From Paenibacillus sp. FSL R7-0273 (GTDB lineage Bacteria; Bacillota; Bacilli; Paenibacillales; Paenibacillaceae): 64,000 nucleotides of DNA. The translations under genes and the position numbers were made by a program. Below, piece by piece: positions 56,781-64,000 of this stretch. Numbering within the stretch: position 1 is the stretch's first letter; each line of letters opens with the position of its first letter. The notes beneath the pieces are model-generated. The model was given only the letters and a program-made list of their open reading frames with translations. It was not told the DNA's origin and did no database searches. Where the stretch lies: assembly GCF_000758625.1 (NCBI RefSeq), contig NZ_CP009283.1:261501-325500 (forward strand), written 5' to 3'.

Positions 56781-56933
56781 CAGCGAGCGTACGCTCACAA
56801 AAACTAAGCACATGCTTCCGAAGTGAGTTTTGTCAGAAGTCCATTCAGTGAAGTATATCAAACAAAACTAAGCGTATGCTCCCGAAGCGAGTTTTTGTAC
56901 GAAGCAGATTCAGGGAGCTTATGCTAACAAAAC
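56781..56933 (+). repeat. 65-bp direct repeats before the arylsulfotransferase gene
   Basis: Units at 56797-56861 and 56862-56926 share a 65-bp period (acaaaactaagc, ttccgaag-gagtttt, gaag--attcag-gagc-tatgctaa). A partial unit lies before them at 56781-56796 and the next begins at 56927, just before the AAGGAGA ribosome binding site. Confidence 0.8.
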
Positions 56934-56951
56934 TTTTAAGGAGAGATAATC

Positions 56952-58406
56952 ATGGGACACTCAACCATTTACCCGACAGGAGCTACCTTATACAACCCGG
57001 CCAAGGCATGGAGCGGCTATACCGTCTATCAGGCGGGCGAGGAAGGGGTCGTGCTGATTGACATGAACGGCAAGGAGGTCCATCTGTGGCAGGGGCTGCT
57101 GGGCTTTCCGGCCAAGATTCTCCCGGGCGGCTATGTGCTGGGCAGCACAGGCAGAAGAGACCCGAAGTTCGGCATCCAGGACAATGTTGATCTGGTGCAG
57201 GTGGACTGGGACGGCAACATAGTCTGGAAGTTCAACGGCTATGAGCACATCGAGGACCCCGGCTATGAGCCGCTGTGGTATGCCCGCCAGCATCATGATT
57301 ATCAGCGGGAAGGCAATCCGGTAGGCTATTATGCTCCAGAGCTTGACCCGCAGGTGCATAGCGGCAAGACGCTGATCCTGGCTCACAAAAACCTGCACAA
57401 CCATGACATTTCCAACAAAGAGCTTTTGGACGACACCATCCTTGAGGTGGACTGGGAAGGCAACATCGTCTGGGAGTGGAAGGCCAGCGATCATTTTGCT
57501 GAGCTGGGCTTTGATGAGGCGGCGCGCAATGTGCTGTTCCGTGATCCCAATACCCGCTCCTTCGGCCATCTGGGCGGCGGCATCGGCGACTGGCTGCATA
57601 TCAACTCTGCCTCCTACGTAGGTCCGAACAAATTCTATGATAACGGGGACGAACGCTTCCACCCGGACAACATTATCTGGGATGCCCGTGAAGCGAACAT
57701 TATCGCCATTACCGACAGAGCGACAGGTGCAATTGTCTGGCGGCTCGGACCGGACTATTCCCTGCCTGAGGTGAAGCATATCGGCTGGATTATCGGCCAG
57801 CATCATGCCCACATTATTCCGCAGGGCCTGCCGGGTGAAGGCAACCTGCTTGTATTTGATAACGGCGGGTGGGGTGGCTACGGCCTGCCGAATCCGGCAT
57901 CCCCTTTTGGCCAGAAAAACGCCGTACGCGATCATTCACGGATTCTCGAGATTAACCCGGTTACTTTTGAAATTGAGTGGCAATACACCTCGGCAGAGGC
58001 CGGCTTCTCCGTCCCTACGGATTCTTACAAATTCTACAGCCCGTATATCAGTTCCGCCCAGCGCTTGCCGAACGGCAATACATTGATTACCGAAGGGTCC
58101 AACGGCCGCCTGTTCGAGGTAACCGCGGAGCATGAAATTGTGTGGGAGTACGTCTCGCCGTACACAGACCGCCGCAATACCAATATGGTGTACCGCTCTT
58201 ACCGGGTGCCTTACGCCTGGGTTCCGCAGCTTGCGAAGCCGCAGGAAACCGAGATTGAGCCGATTGATGTAACGACCTTCAGAGTACCGGGTGCAGCGCC
58301 AAAAGGCTCAGATTCCGTGGTTAGTGTCGCAACAACGCTGCCGTTCGTAGAGGGGGCCGCTTGTGTGGCTACGGCAGATGAGGGTGTGCTGCAGCGCAAG
58401 GGTTAG
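56952..58406 (+). CDS. Arylsulfotransferase (ASST) family protein
   Basis: A 484-residue beta-propeller protein. Family features: repeated WDGNIVWKFNGYEHIEDPGYE and DWEGNIVWEWKASDHF blades, conserved histidines in ARQHHDYQ, NLHNHDIS, DWLHINSASYV, IIGQHHAHIIPQG and RDHSRILEI, and PNGNTLITEGSNGRLFEV. Known ASSTs transfer sulfate between phenols through a His intermediate and are periplasmic; this one has no signal peptide, so it appears cytosolic. AAGGAGAGA precedes the ATG. It is the first gene of an apparent operon with a sulfonate/nitrate-type ABC importer, suggesting use of an imported sulfated or sulfonated aromatic compound (inference). Confidence 0.82.
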   Translation: MGHSTIYPTGATLYNPAKAWSGYTVYQAGEEGVVLIDMNGKEVHLWQGLLGFPAKILPGGYVLGSTGRRDPKFGIQDNVDLVQVDWDGNIVWKFNGYEHIEDPGYEPLWYARQHHDYQREGNPVGYYAPELDPQVHSGKTLILAHKNLHNHDISNKELLDDTILEVDWEGNIVWEWKASDHFAELGFDEAARNVLFRDPNTRSFGHLGGGIGDWLHINSASYVGPNKFYDNGDERFHPDNIIWDAREANIIAITDRATGAIVWRLGPDYSLPEVKHIGWIIGQHHAHIIPQGLPGEGNLLVFDNGGWGGYGLPNPASPFGQKNAVRDHSRILEINPVTFEIEWQYTSAEAGFSVPTDSYKFYSPYISSAQRLPNGNTLITEGSNGRLFEVTAEHEIVWEYVSPYTDRRNTNMVYRSYRVPYAWVPQLAKPQETEIEPIDVTTFRVPGAAPKGSDSVVSVATTLPFVEGAACVATADEGVLQRKG

Positions 58407-58436
58407 CCCATTAATATAACGAAGAGGTGGATTGTC

Positions 58437-59471
58437 ATGAAAAAAAGAGGAACCTGGTACGGACCGGTTATTCTGCTCTTATCCCTTTCCCTTGTTACTA
58501 TCCTTTCCGGCTGCAGCTCCAAAGGTGATGCGGCCGCGTCCGGAGAGGCAGGCGGCAGCAAGCCCGCAGCCCTAAAGATCAAAATCGCCGACACCAACAC
58601 CAATCCGGTGTTCCGGGTGGCGGCGGACATGGGCTTTTTCAAAAATCATAATGTTGACGCAGAAATCGTCACCTTTGCCTCACCGGCCGAGGGGGTAAAC
58701 GCCCTGTTCATTAAGCAGGTCGATGTAGCCTACGGTGCAGACTTTCCGGTGCTGAATGCGGTATCCAAGGGGGGCTATTCCATCATAGCTTCTGCGGGGC
58801 AGGCCACGGATCAGGCGGCAGCAGCCTGGAAGCTGTACGTAAGAGATGATATCCAGTCAGCGGCTGATCTGAAGGGCAAGAATCTGAGCTTCATCCGCGG
58901 CACCTTTATTCCGTACCTGTGGGATGAATACCTGAAGGAGCAGGGCATTGCGCTGAGCGATGTGACGTTGACCGGACAGGGAGGCTTTGACGAAGCTTTT
59001 ATAGCCTTGAAGCAGGGGGATATCGATGCGGCCTGGGTCATCGGCTCGGCGCTTGTTGATAAGCTGGCTGCCCTGGAGAATGTGCATGAGCTGAGCGATA
59101 TGTCCAAAACGCCGGTGCGGCTCGGCATGGGCATTGTGAGCAGTGATGATTTCATCGCAGCCAATCCGGATGGAATCGGCAATTTCCTGGCTGCGGTCGA
59201 TGAAGCCTCGGCGTATGCCCAGGAGCATCCGGAAGAGGTGGCGGACCTTATGTATGACGAAGTGAAGCAGCCTAAGGAAAATACATTAAAGGATCTGCCG
59301 CTCAATCCGTGGATTATCGGCTTTACACCGGCTGCCTATGACAGCCTGGCCGGACAGAAGGCCTATATGCTCGGTGCGGGAATCATCGAGAAGGATTTCG
59401 ACCTGAAGGCAGTAATCAATCTGGAGCCTCTTAAAAAAGTGCTGCCGGATACCGTGACTTACGGAGAGTAA
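58437..59471 (+). CDS. ABC transporter substrate-binding lipoprotein (SsuA/NMT1 type)
   Basis: A 344-residue lipoprotein with lipobox TILSGC (Cys26). The mature domain is the SsuA/TauA/ThiY fold: LKIKIADTNTNPVFRVAADMGFFKNHNVDAEIVTFASPAEGVNALFIKQVDVAYGADFPVLNAVSKGGYSIIASAG, DLKGKNLSFIRGTFIPYLWDEYLKEQGI and DEAFIALKQGDIDAAWVIGSAL. Family members bind aliphatic sulfonates, taurine, nitrate or pyrimidine precursors. The ASST gene 30 bases upstream favours a sulfur compound. Start ATG 58437 follows GAAGAGGTGG. Confidence 0.88.
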   Translation: MKKRGTWYGPVILLLSLSLVTILSGCSSKGDAAASGEAGGSKPAALKIKIADTNTNPVFRVAADMGFFKNHNVDAEIVTFASPAEGVNALFIKQVDVAYGADFPVLNAVSKGGYSIIASAGQATDQAAAAWKLYVRDDIQSAADLKGKNLSFIRGTFIPYLWDEYLKEQGIALSDVTLTGQGGFDEAFIALKQGDIDAAWVIGSALVDKLAALENVHELSDMSKTPVRLGMGIVSSDDFIAANPDGIGNFLAAVDEASAYAQEHPEEVADLMYDEVKQPKENTLKDLPLNPWIIGFTPAAYDSLAGQKAYMLGAGIIEKDFDLKAVINLEPLKKVLPDTVTYGE

Positions 59472-59531
59472 AGAGATCAGTTTAACGAGAAATTTTAACC
59501 ACCCATTCAAAATGTTCAGGAGGTGCCTTGG

Positions 59532-60308
59532 ATGTCCTCACTATCTAACAGTCATGCCATTCAGATTGAGCAGCTGCGCAAAAGCTACAGCGCCCTGACT
59601 ACAGGAGACGTTCATTACATCATTAAAGACGTCAATCTGGTGATCAAAGGCGGGGAATTCTTCGTTCTGCTCGGACCGAGCGGCTGCGGCAAATCGACGC
59701 TGCTGAATATGATCGCCGGGTTTGTCTCGAAATCGGGAGGCAACCTGAAGGTGGACAATGTCGAGATTGACCGGCCGGGCAGAGACCGTGCGGTTGTCTT
59801 CCAGCAGGCCGATTCCTCCCTGTTCCCCTGGCTGACGGTGCGGGAAAATGTGGAGTTCGGGCTGCGGATGAAGAAGACGCCGAAGGCTGAGCGTAAGCAG
59901 ATTTCAGACCGCTTCATTCAGCTTGTCGGCTTGTCGGGGCATGAGAAGAAGTTTCCTAAGGAGCTGTCGGGCGGCATGAAGCAGCGTGTGCAGCTGGCCC
60001 GGGTGCTGGCGAACGATCCGGCCATTCTGCTGATGGATGAACCGTTCGGCGCTCTGGATGCGATGACCCGGCGGACGATGCAGAAGGAGCTGGTCAATAT
60101 CTGGCGGGAGACGCACAAGACGGTTATTTTCGTCACGCATGATATTCAGGAGGCGCTGCTGCTCGGGGAGCGGATCGGCATTATGTCGGTCGGTCCCTCC
60201 TCCAACATCACCGATATTTACGATAATACGCTGCCTTTTCCGCGGGATGTGGCCTCCCCTGAGTTCTACTCGCTGTACAACAAGATTCAGGGTCATTTTG
60301 AAGAATAG
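59532..60308 (+). CDS. ABC transporter ATP-binding protein (SsuB/TauB type)
   Basis: A 258-residue ATPase: Walker A GPSGCGKST, Q-loop VVFQQADSSLFPWLTVRENVEFGL, signature LSGGMKQRVQLARVLANDPAILLMDEPFGALD with Walker B, and the switch FVTHDIQEALLLGERI. This subclass (NFPWLT-like Q-loop) energises sulfonate, taurine or nitrate import. ATG 59532 lies after a perfect AGGAGGT at seven bases; an in-frame GTG at 59523 overlaps that site. Second component of the importer. Confidence 0.93.
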   Translation: MSSLSNSHAIQIEQLRKSYSALTTGDVHYIIKDVNLVIKGGEFFVLLGPSGCGKSTLLNMIAGFVSKSGGNLKVDNVEIDRPGRDRAVVFQQADSSLFPWLTVRENVEFGLRMKKTPKAERKQISDRFIQLVGLSGHEKKFPKELSGGMKQRVQLARVLANDPAILLMDEPFGALDAMTRRTMQKELVNIWRETHKTVIFVTHDIQEALLLGERIGIMSVGPSSNITDIYDNTLPFPRDVASPEFYSLYNKIQGHFEE

Positions 60309-60323
60309 ATAAGGGTGTGACAG

Positions 60324-61103
60324 ATGATGAAATGGGTGGAGAAAAAATGGGTTTCCGTCACGCTGCTGTGGCTGGCCGCCTTATGCATCTGGCAGCTGGG
60401 TGCGCTGATATACGGCCCTGACGTTATTCCGGGACCGTGGGCCACACTCCAGGGCGGCCGGGAGCTGGTCAGCGACGGTACCCTGATGCAGTACATCGGG
60501 ATCAGCTTTTACCGGGTGCTGGTGGGCTGGGTGCTCGGCAGCCTGCTGGCTGTTCCAATCGGGCTCATTATCGGCAAAGTAAACATCATCCGGATTTTTG
60601 CCGAGCCGTTTCTGAATTTTATCCGCTTTATTCCGCCTATCGCCTTTATCACGCTGTTTCTGGTATGGTTCGGGATCGGGGAGCAGTCCAAAATTGCGCT
60701 GATCATGTACGCCACCTTTTTCATCGTGGTGCTGAATACGCTGACCGGTGTGATGTCGGTGGAGGAGGACAAAATCCGCTCCGCCCGCAGCATGGGGGCC
60801 AGTGAATGGCAGATTCTGCTGCATGTCATCGTTCCGGCGACCACACCGTATATTTTCACGGGGATCCGGCTGGCAATGGGCACCTCATACATGGCGATTA
60901 TCGGCGCGGAAATGATTGCTTCAAACGAAGGTATAGGCTATCTGATCTGGAACTCGCGGCTGTTTTTCCGGACGGACTGGATTTTTGTCGGGCTGTTCTG
61001 CCTCGGCTTCATGGGCTTCTTTACCGACCGGCTGTTCAACTGGTTCGGCCGCAAGGTGCTGTACCGCTACGGTGTCGTGAGTGTGGCTGCACGGAAGCGT
61101 TAG
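60324..61103 (+). CDS. ABC transporter permease (SsuC/TauC type)
   Basis: A 259-residue membrane protein with about six helices: SVTLLWLAALCIWQLGALIYG, FYRVLVGWVLGSLLAVPIGLIIG, FIPPIAFITLFLVWFGIGEQSKIALIMYATFFIVVLNTLTGV, and the permease EAA loop DKIRSARSMGASEWQILLHVIVPATTPYIFTGIRLAMGTSYMAIIGAEMIASNEGIGYLIWN. Together with the two preceding genes it makes a complete importer. Confidence 0.92.
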   Translation: MMKWVEKKWVSVTLLWLAALCIWQLGALIYGPDVIPGPWATLQGGRELVSDGTLMQYIGISFYRVLVGWVLGSLLAVPIGLIIGKVNIIRIFAEPFLNFIRFIPPIAFITLFLVWFGIGEQSKIALIMYATFFIVVLNTLTGVMSVEEDKIRSARSMGASEWQILLHVIVPATTPYIFTGIRLAMGTSYMAIIGAEMIASNEGIGYLIWNSRLFFRTDWIFVGLFCLGFMGFFTDRLFNWFGRKVLYRYGVVSVAARKR

Positions 61104-61140
61104 TCTTGCTGGCTGCACCGGAGCGGCCTTCACTCCTCCA

Positions 61141-61149
61141 TGCTATAAT
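61141..61149 (+). promoter_or_regulatory. Extended -10 promoter
   Basis: TGC-TATAAT perfect extended -10 about 45 bases before the small gene at 61193; no convincing -35. Confidence 0.55.
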
Positions 61150-61192
61150 GTAAGGGCAACAGCAGACAGGATGTGAAAGGGGCGGCAGCCTG

Positions 61193-61429
61193 ATGGAAGT
61201 TACCGCACAGGAAGTAGCAGAGTGGATGGTCAAGGAGATCCGGTTCACCGGGACCCTGCACCAGACCGCCGCGATTGAATATGTTAAGGCCAACTTTGGC
61301 GAGCAGTTTGTGTTTGTGAACGAGAACGGAAATGCCTCACTGGCCAAGGATGTGAAAAAAGCGTTCCGCAAGCTGCACGGCGGACGGATCGCCTGGGACC
61401 GCGATGCTTTTCTGTGGGCCTGGACATAG
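61193..61429 (+). CDS. Small DUF6953-like protein
   Basis: A 78-residue soluble protein: VAEWMVKEIRFTGTLHQTAAIEYVKANFGEQFVFVNENGNASLAKDVKKAFRKLHGGRIAWDRDAFLWAW. It resembles a small family, which I recall as DUF6953, with the hallmark FGE-F-NENGN and KAF-K-W-R-----W pattern. Function unknown; the fold is probably alpha/beta and DNA-binding-like, but that is a guess. It has its own promoter, an AAAGGGG site and a terminator. Confidence 0.75.
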   Translation: MEVTAQEVAEWMVKEIRFTGTLHQTAAIEYVKANFGEQFVFVNENGNASLAKDVKKAFRKLHGGRIAWDRDAFLWAWT

Positions 61430-61435
61430 CAATAG

Positions 61436-61478
61436 CAAAAAGGGACCATTGCCCGGTGCGGGCGATGGTCCTTTTTGC
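61436..61478. terminator. Terminator after the small protein gene
   Basis: GGACCATTGCCCG and CGGGCGATGGTCC form a 13-bp stem with a 3-nt loop, with A- and T-runs on both sides. Confidence 0.88.
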
Positions 61479-61598
61479 TGCATAGGCGGCCTGCCTTTGG
61501 CGGCAGAGCAGCGTAAAGAGGAAGTCAGGCAAGCCCTCTGCAACACGGGCAGGACACTATGGGAATGACGCTGATAGCCCAAGCTGTCCCTGCCCTGC

Positions 61599-63938
61599 TT
61601 ACACAGGAACCTCGCGGGTGCTTTTCTCCATCGGGGAGCTGCACAGCGGGCAGGGCTTGGAGGCCAGATGGTCCTCCGCCCCGCCGGCCTTCATCCGGGT
61701 CCAGCCTGGGCAGCGGGCGCCGGTACAGTTCCATACTGGAACGGTGTGGGTCCGTGCCTTTCCGTTTGTGCCGGAGGTGTGCACCCTGGACACGCCGATT
61801 CTGCTCACGGACACGCTGGAAGTCGTGGTAGCGGCAGGTCTGGACGGGGCAGCAGCAGAGCGGAAGGCGGAGAGCATGAAGCGGGAGACCTCCGCCTTCT
61901 TGCCCCGGTGTCTGGCCGGGGAGCTGATGAACAGCTCCTCCCGGGCCCGGGTGACGGCGACGTAAGCGAGCCGCCGCTCTTCCTCCAGTGCAGCGATGCC
62001 GGAATCGCTGCCTGCCCTGAAGCTGCCGGCGGGCGGGAGCTGACCGGCCTTGCGGTCCTTCAGCCGGTCGCCCTCGAGCGCCGAGCTGTGGGGCAGAATG
62101 CCCTCCGAGGCCCCGAGCAGGAAAACAACGGGGAATTCCAGCCCTTTGGATTTATGGATGGTCATCAGGGCAACACGGTTGCCCTGCTCCTTCAGTCCGC
62201 TCTGGCGGCTCAGCTCATTGCGTTCGGTAATGCTGGCAATAAAGTCGAGGAAGACAGGGAGGCTGTCGAACCGCTCAGCCGAGGTTTCCAGCTCGTCGAG
62301 CATTTCCTTCAGCGTCTCACGGTGCAGAGTAGCCTGATGCCGCTCATTAGCCTCTATGAAGTAGTCATAGAAGCTTGTCCGGATACGGCGGATCGCCTGC
62401 AGCGGCGTCAATGCAGCCAGGCCGCGGATCAGCTCCAGCCGCTCCCGCAGCTTGGTGCCCTTGAAATCCTCCATGCCGGGCAGAGAAAGCAGATGAATCA
62501 GCGGTCCCTGCTTGGGCTGGACAGCCTCCATCCGGCGGATATGCTCCATGCCGGTTTCGCGGTTCATATACAGGGTCGGCATAATGCTCTCCATCGCGGC
62601 AAAGTTGCGCCGGTTCAGTGACAGCCGCAAATGGTCCAGCACCGGCAGGATCAGCCAGTGCTCGTAGAGCAGCTGCCCTTCACCGTAATCGATGTAGGGG
62701 ATATCCCGCAGCAGCAGCAGCTCCAGTACGGCCCGGTTGCTGCTGGAGGCCCGGTACAGCAGGGCAAAATCACGGTATTCCCGGCTGCCGCCGCCAACCT
62801 CGCTTACGATATGGTCGACAATCTGCTCGGCTTCCTCATCCGCCGTCTGCGGGCGCAGATACCGGGGCTGTGCGCCTCCGCTTCTGGCCGCCTGCAGCGT
62901 TTTGGAGCGGCGGCGCAGGTTGTGGCGGATGATGCCGTTGCCGAGGCCGATAATGGCCGGACCGGAACGGTAATTGATATCCAGGGTAACGACTCTTGCC
63001 CCGGGATAGAGCTTTTCAAATTCCAGAATGAATTCACTGCGCGCTCCGTTAAAGGAGTAGATCGTCTGGTCATCATCGCCGACGACCATCAGGTTGTTCT
63101 GCGGATAAGCAATCATTTTGACCAGCTCATACTGCAGCTCATTCGTATCCTGGAACTCATCTACCATGACATACTGGAATTTCTGCTGCAGCTCCTGCAG
63201 GAGCTGGGGCTGCTCAAGCAGCATTTTATAGGCAATCAGCAGCACATCATCGAAGTCCATCTTATTATGATCCTGCTTCCACTGCTCGTAGAGTTTCAGA
63301 ATCGCCTTCATTTCCTGCTCGGCGGTGTTTGTTTCAGGGAGCGTATCTGCATCCCTCATATTCATCTTGCAGGAAGACAGCAGGGCAAGCAGCGTTTCCG
63401 GCGGATAAGCATCCTTTGGCAGCCCCAGCTCCCGCATAATCTGCTTCAGCAGGATGTGCTGGCGGCGTGTCTCATGAAAGATATCCTGCCGCAGCCCCTG
63501 ACGCCTCAGAAAATAAAGAAAGAAAGAGTGGAAGGTACGGGCTTGCAGGCGCGCGGCATCGCCTTCGGCGACGCCGGGCAGCACAGCGATGCGCTCGCGC
63601 ATCTCCGCCGCCGCCTTGCTGGAGAAGGTAAGCAGCAGCATCCGCGCAGGGGAAATTCCCCGCACGGACAGCAGGTAGCCTGTTCTGCAGATCAGCACCG
63701 AGGTTTTACCCGAGCCTGCACCGGCCAGCGTCAGCAGCGGTCCCTCGTGATGCCGCACCGCTGCAATCTGCGGCGGGTTCAGCAGGATTCCGCCCTCCTC
63801 AAGCCGGCGGAAATAAGCGGCATCACCTTCCCCCGGCTTCACCGTCTCACGGCTGGTCCGGGCTGAGGCAATTGCCGCCTGGGGAATACGTTCACCGCTT
63901 GCACCGAGCGGGATATTATGAAATAAAAGCTTGTTCAT
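61599..63938 (-). CDS. UvrD/Rep-family superfamily 1 helicase with C-terminal zinc-ribbon-like tail
   Basis: A 779-residue 3'-5' helicase: motif I LTLAGAGSGKTSVL (about 70-83), motif Ia LLLTFSSKAAAEMRER, motif II VMVDEFQDTNELQY, motif III MVVGDDDQTIYSFNGA, motif IV VVTLDINYRSG, motif V VALMTIHKSKGLEFPVVFL, motif VI RRLAYVAVTRAREELF. The last about 45 residues have WNCTGARCPGW and KPCPLCSSPM, a four-cysteine zinc-ribbon-like pair not found in PcrA. It looks like the YjcD-type helicases of bacilli. Start 63938 has AAGGTGAATC upstream; an 11-codon extension is rejected. Confidence 0.9.
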   Translation of the reverse strand: MNKLLFHNIPLGASGERIPQAAIASARTSRETVKPGEGDAAYFRRLEEGGILLNPPQIAAVRHHEGPLLTLAGAGSGKTSVLICRTGYLLSVRGISPARMLLLTFSSKAAAEMRERIAVLPGVAEGDAARLQARTFHSFFLYFLRRQGLRQDIFHETRRQHILLKQIMRELGLPKDAYPPETLLALLSSCKMNMRDADTLPETNTAEQEMKAILKLYEQWKQDHNKMDFDDVLLIAYKMLLEQPQLLQELQQKFQYVMVDEFQDTNELQYELVKMIAYPQNNLMVVGDDDQTIYSFNGARSEFILEFEKLYPGARVVTLDINYRSGPAIIGLGNGIIRHNLRRRSKTLQAARSGGAQPRYLRPQTADEEAEQIVDHIVSEVGGGSREYRDFALLYRASSSNRAVLELLLLRDIPYIDYGEGQLLYEHWLILPVLDHLRLSLNRRNFAAMESIMPTLYMNRETGMEHIRRMEAVQPKQGPLIHLLSLPGMEDFKGTKLRERLELIRGLAALTPLQAIRRIRTSFYDYFIEANERHQATLHRETLKEMLDELETSAERFDSLPVFLDFIASITERNELSRQSGLKEQGNRVALMTIHKSKGLEFPVVFLLGASEGILPHSSALEGDRLKDRKAGQLPPAGSFRAGSDSGIAALEEERRLAYVAVTRAREELFISSPARHRGKKAEVSRFMLSAFRSAAAPSRPAATTTSSVSVSRIGVSRVHTSGTNGKARTHTVPVWNCTGARCPGWTRMKAGGAEDHLASKPCPLCSSPMEKSTREVPV

Positions 63939-64000
63939 CAGATTCACCTTCAATATAAGTCCATTAGCCAATCTTCAATATAACACTGCACTTCTATATA

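Overview
The window is typical chromosomal DNA of a spore-forming Firmicute, most likely a Paenibacillus (inferred from gene content, strong AGGAGG-type ribosome binding sites, moderately high GC, a spore-type transglutaminase, ECF sigma/anti-sigma and AraC/Cache regulators, and short palindromic repeats between genes). I see no tRNA, rRNA, IS element, phage or CRISPR. Most genes are ordinary accessory and housekeeping functions in short operons, separated by clear Rho-independent terminators, many of them shared by convergent genes.

Layout. 1-3.7 kb: end of an HTH/TPR regulator, uridine kinase, a threonine-aldolase-like enzyme, a VOC protein. 3.9-7.6 kb: a minus-strand surface-polysaccharide operon (GT2, pyruvyl transferase, flippase). 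7.8-13 kb: aldose epimerase, M20 carbamoylase/allantoate amidohydrolase, alanine dehydrogenase and its likely PucR-type regulator (AdeR-like); the two enzyme genes carry the same 14-bp palindrome upstream. 13.1-22.6 kb: an O-antigen-ligase-like TPR membrane protein, a spore-coat-type transglutaminase (tgl), a 907-residue collagen-like protein, hflX, and a second protein sharing the collagen protein's N-terminal domain. 22.7-27.4 kb: SNF2 helicase with its SWIM partner. 27.6-32.2 kb: membrane AraC regulator, TctC-like binding protein, KdgT permease. 32.3-34.4 kb: adaA-adaB-alkA alkylation-repair operon. 34.4-40.9 kb: ECF sigma/anti-sigma pair, hydrolase, PhnB-like/YafY-like divergent pair, MocR regulator, acetyltransferase. 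40.9-45.5 kb: a CtsR-box heat-shock locus (hsp20, a dnaJ/cbpA gene broken by an in-frame amber codon, clpB). 46-55.4 kb: a two-domain glycosyltransferase, SDR, AI-2E-family permease, a two-component system with neighbouring exported proteins. 55.5-61.4 kb: a MarR gene with an attenuator-like leader, then an arylsulfotransferase-family gene followed by a sulfonate/nitrate-type ABC importer. 61.6-63.9 kb: a UvrD-family helicase.

The most striking signal is upstream of hflX: a sigma-A promoter, a 14-codon leader ORF (MNVIDFIRIRTLRG, with an Arg-X-Arg motif), a hairpin whose 5' arm lies inside that ORF, and a strong terminator just before hflX. This is the architecture described for antibiotic-induced hflXr of Listeria and suggests that this hflX is a drug-inducible ribosome-rescue gene. 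Other notable items are the marR leader with two mutually exclusive hairpins, the amber codon in dnaJ, three families of short intergenic repeats, the tgl/collagen/paralogue surface-protein group, and a MocR regulator that lacks the usual PLP lysine. All functional assignments rest on motif recognition by eye; no database search was run.
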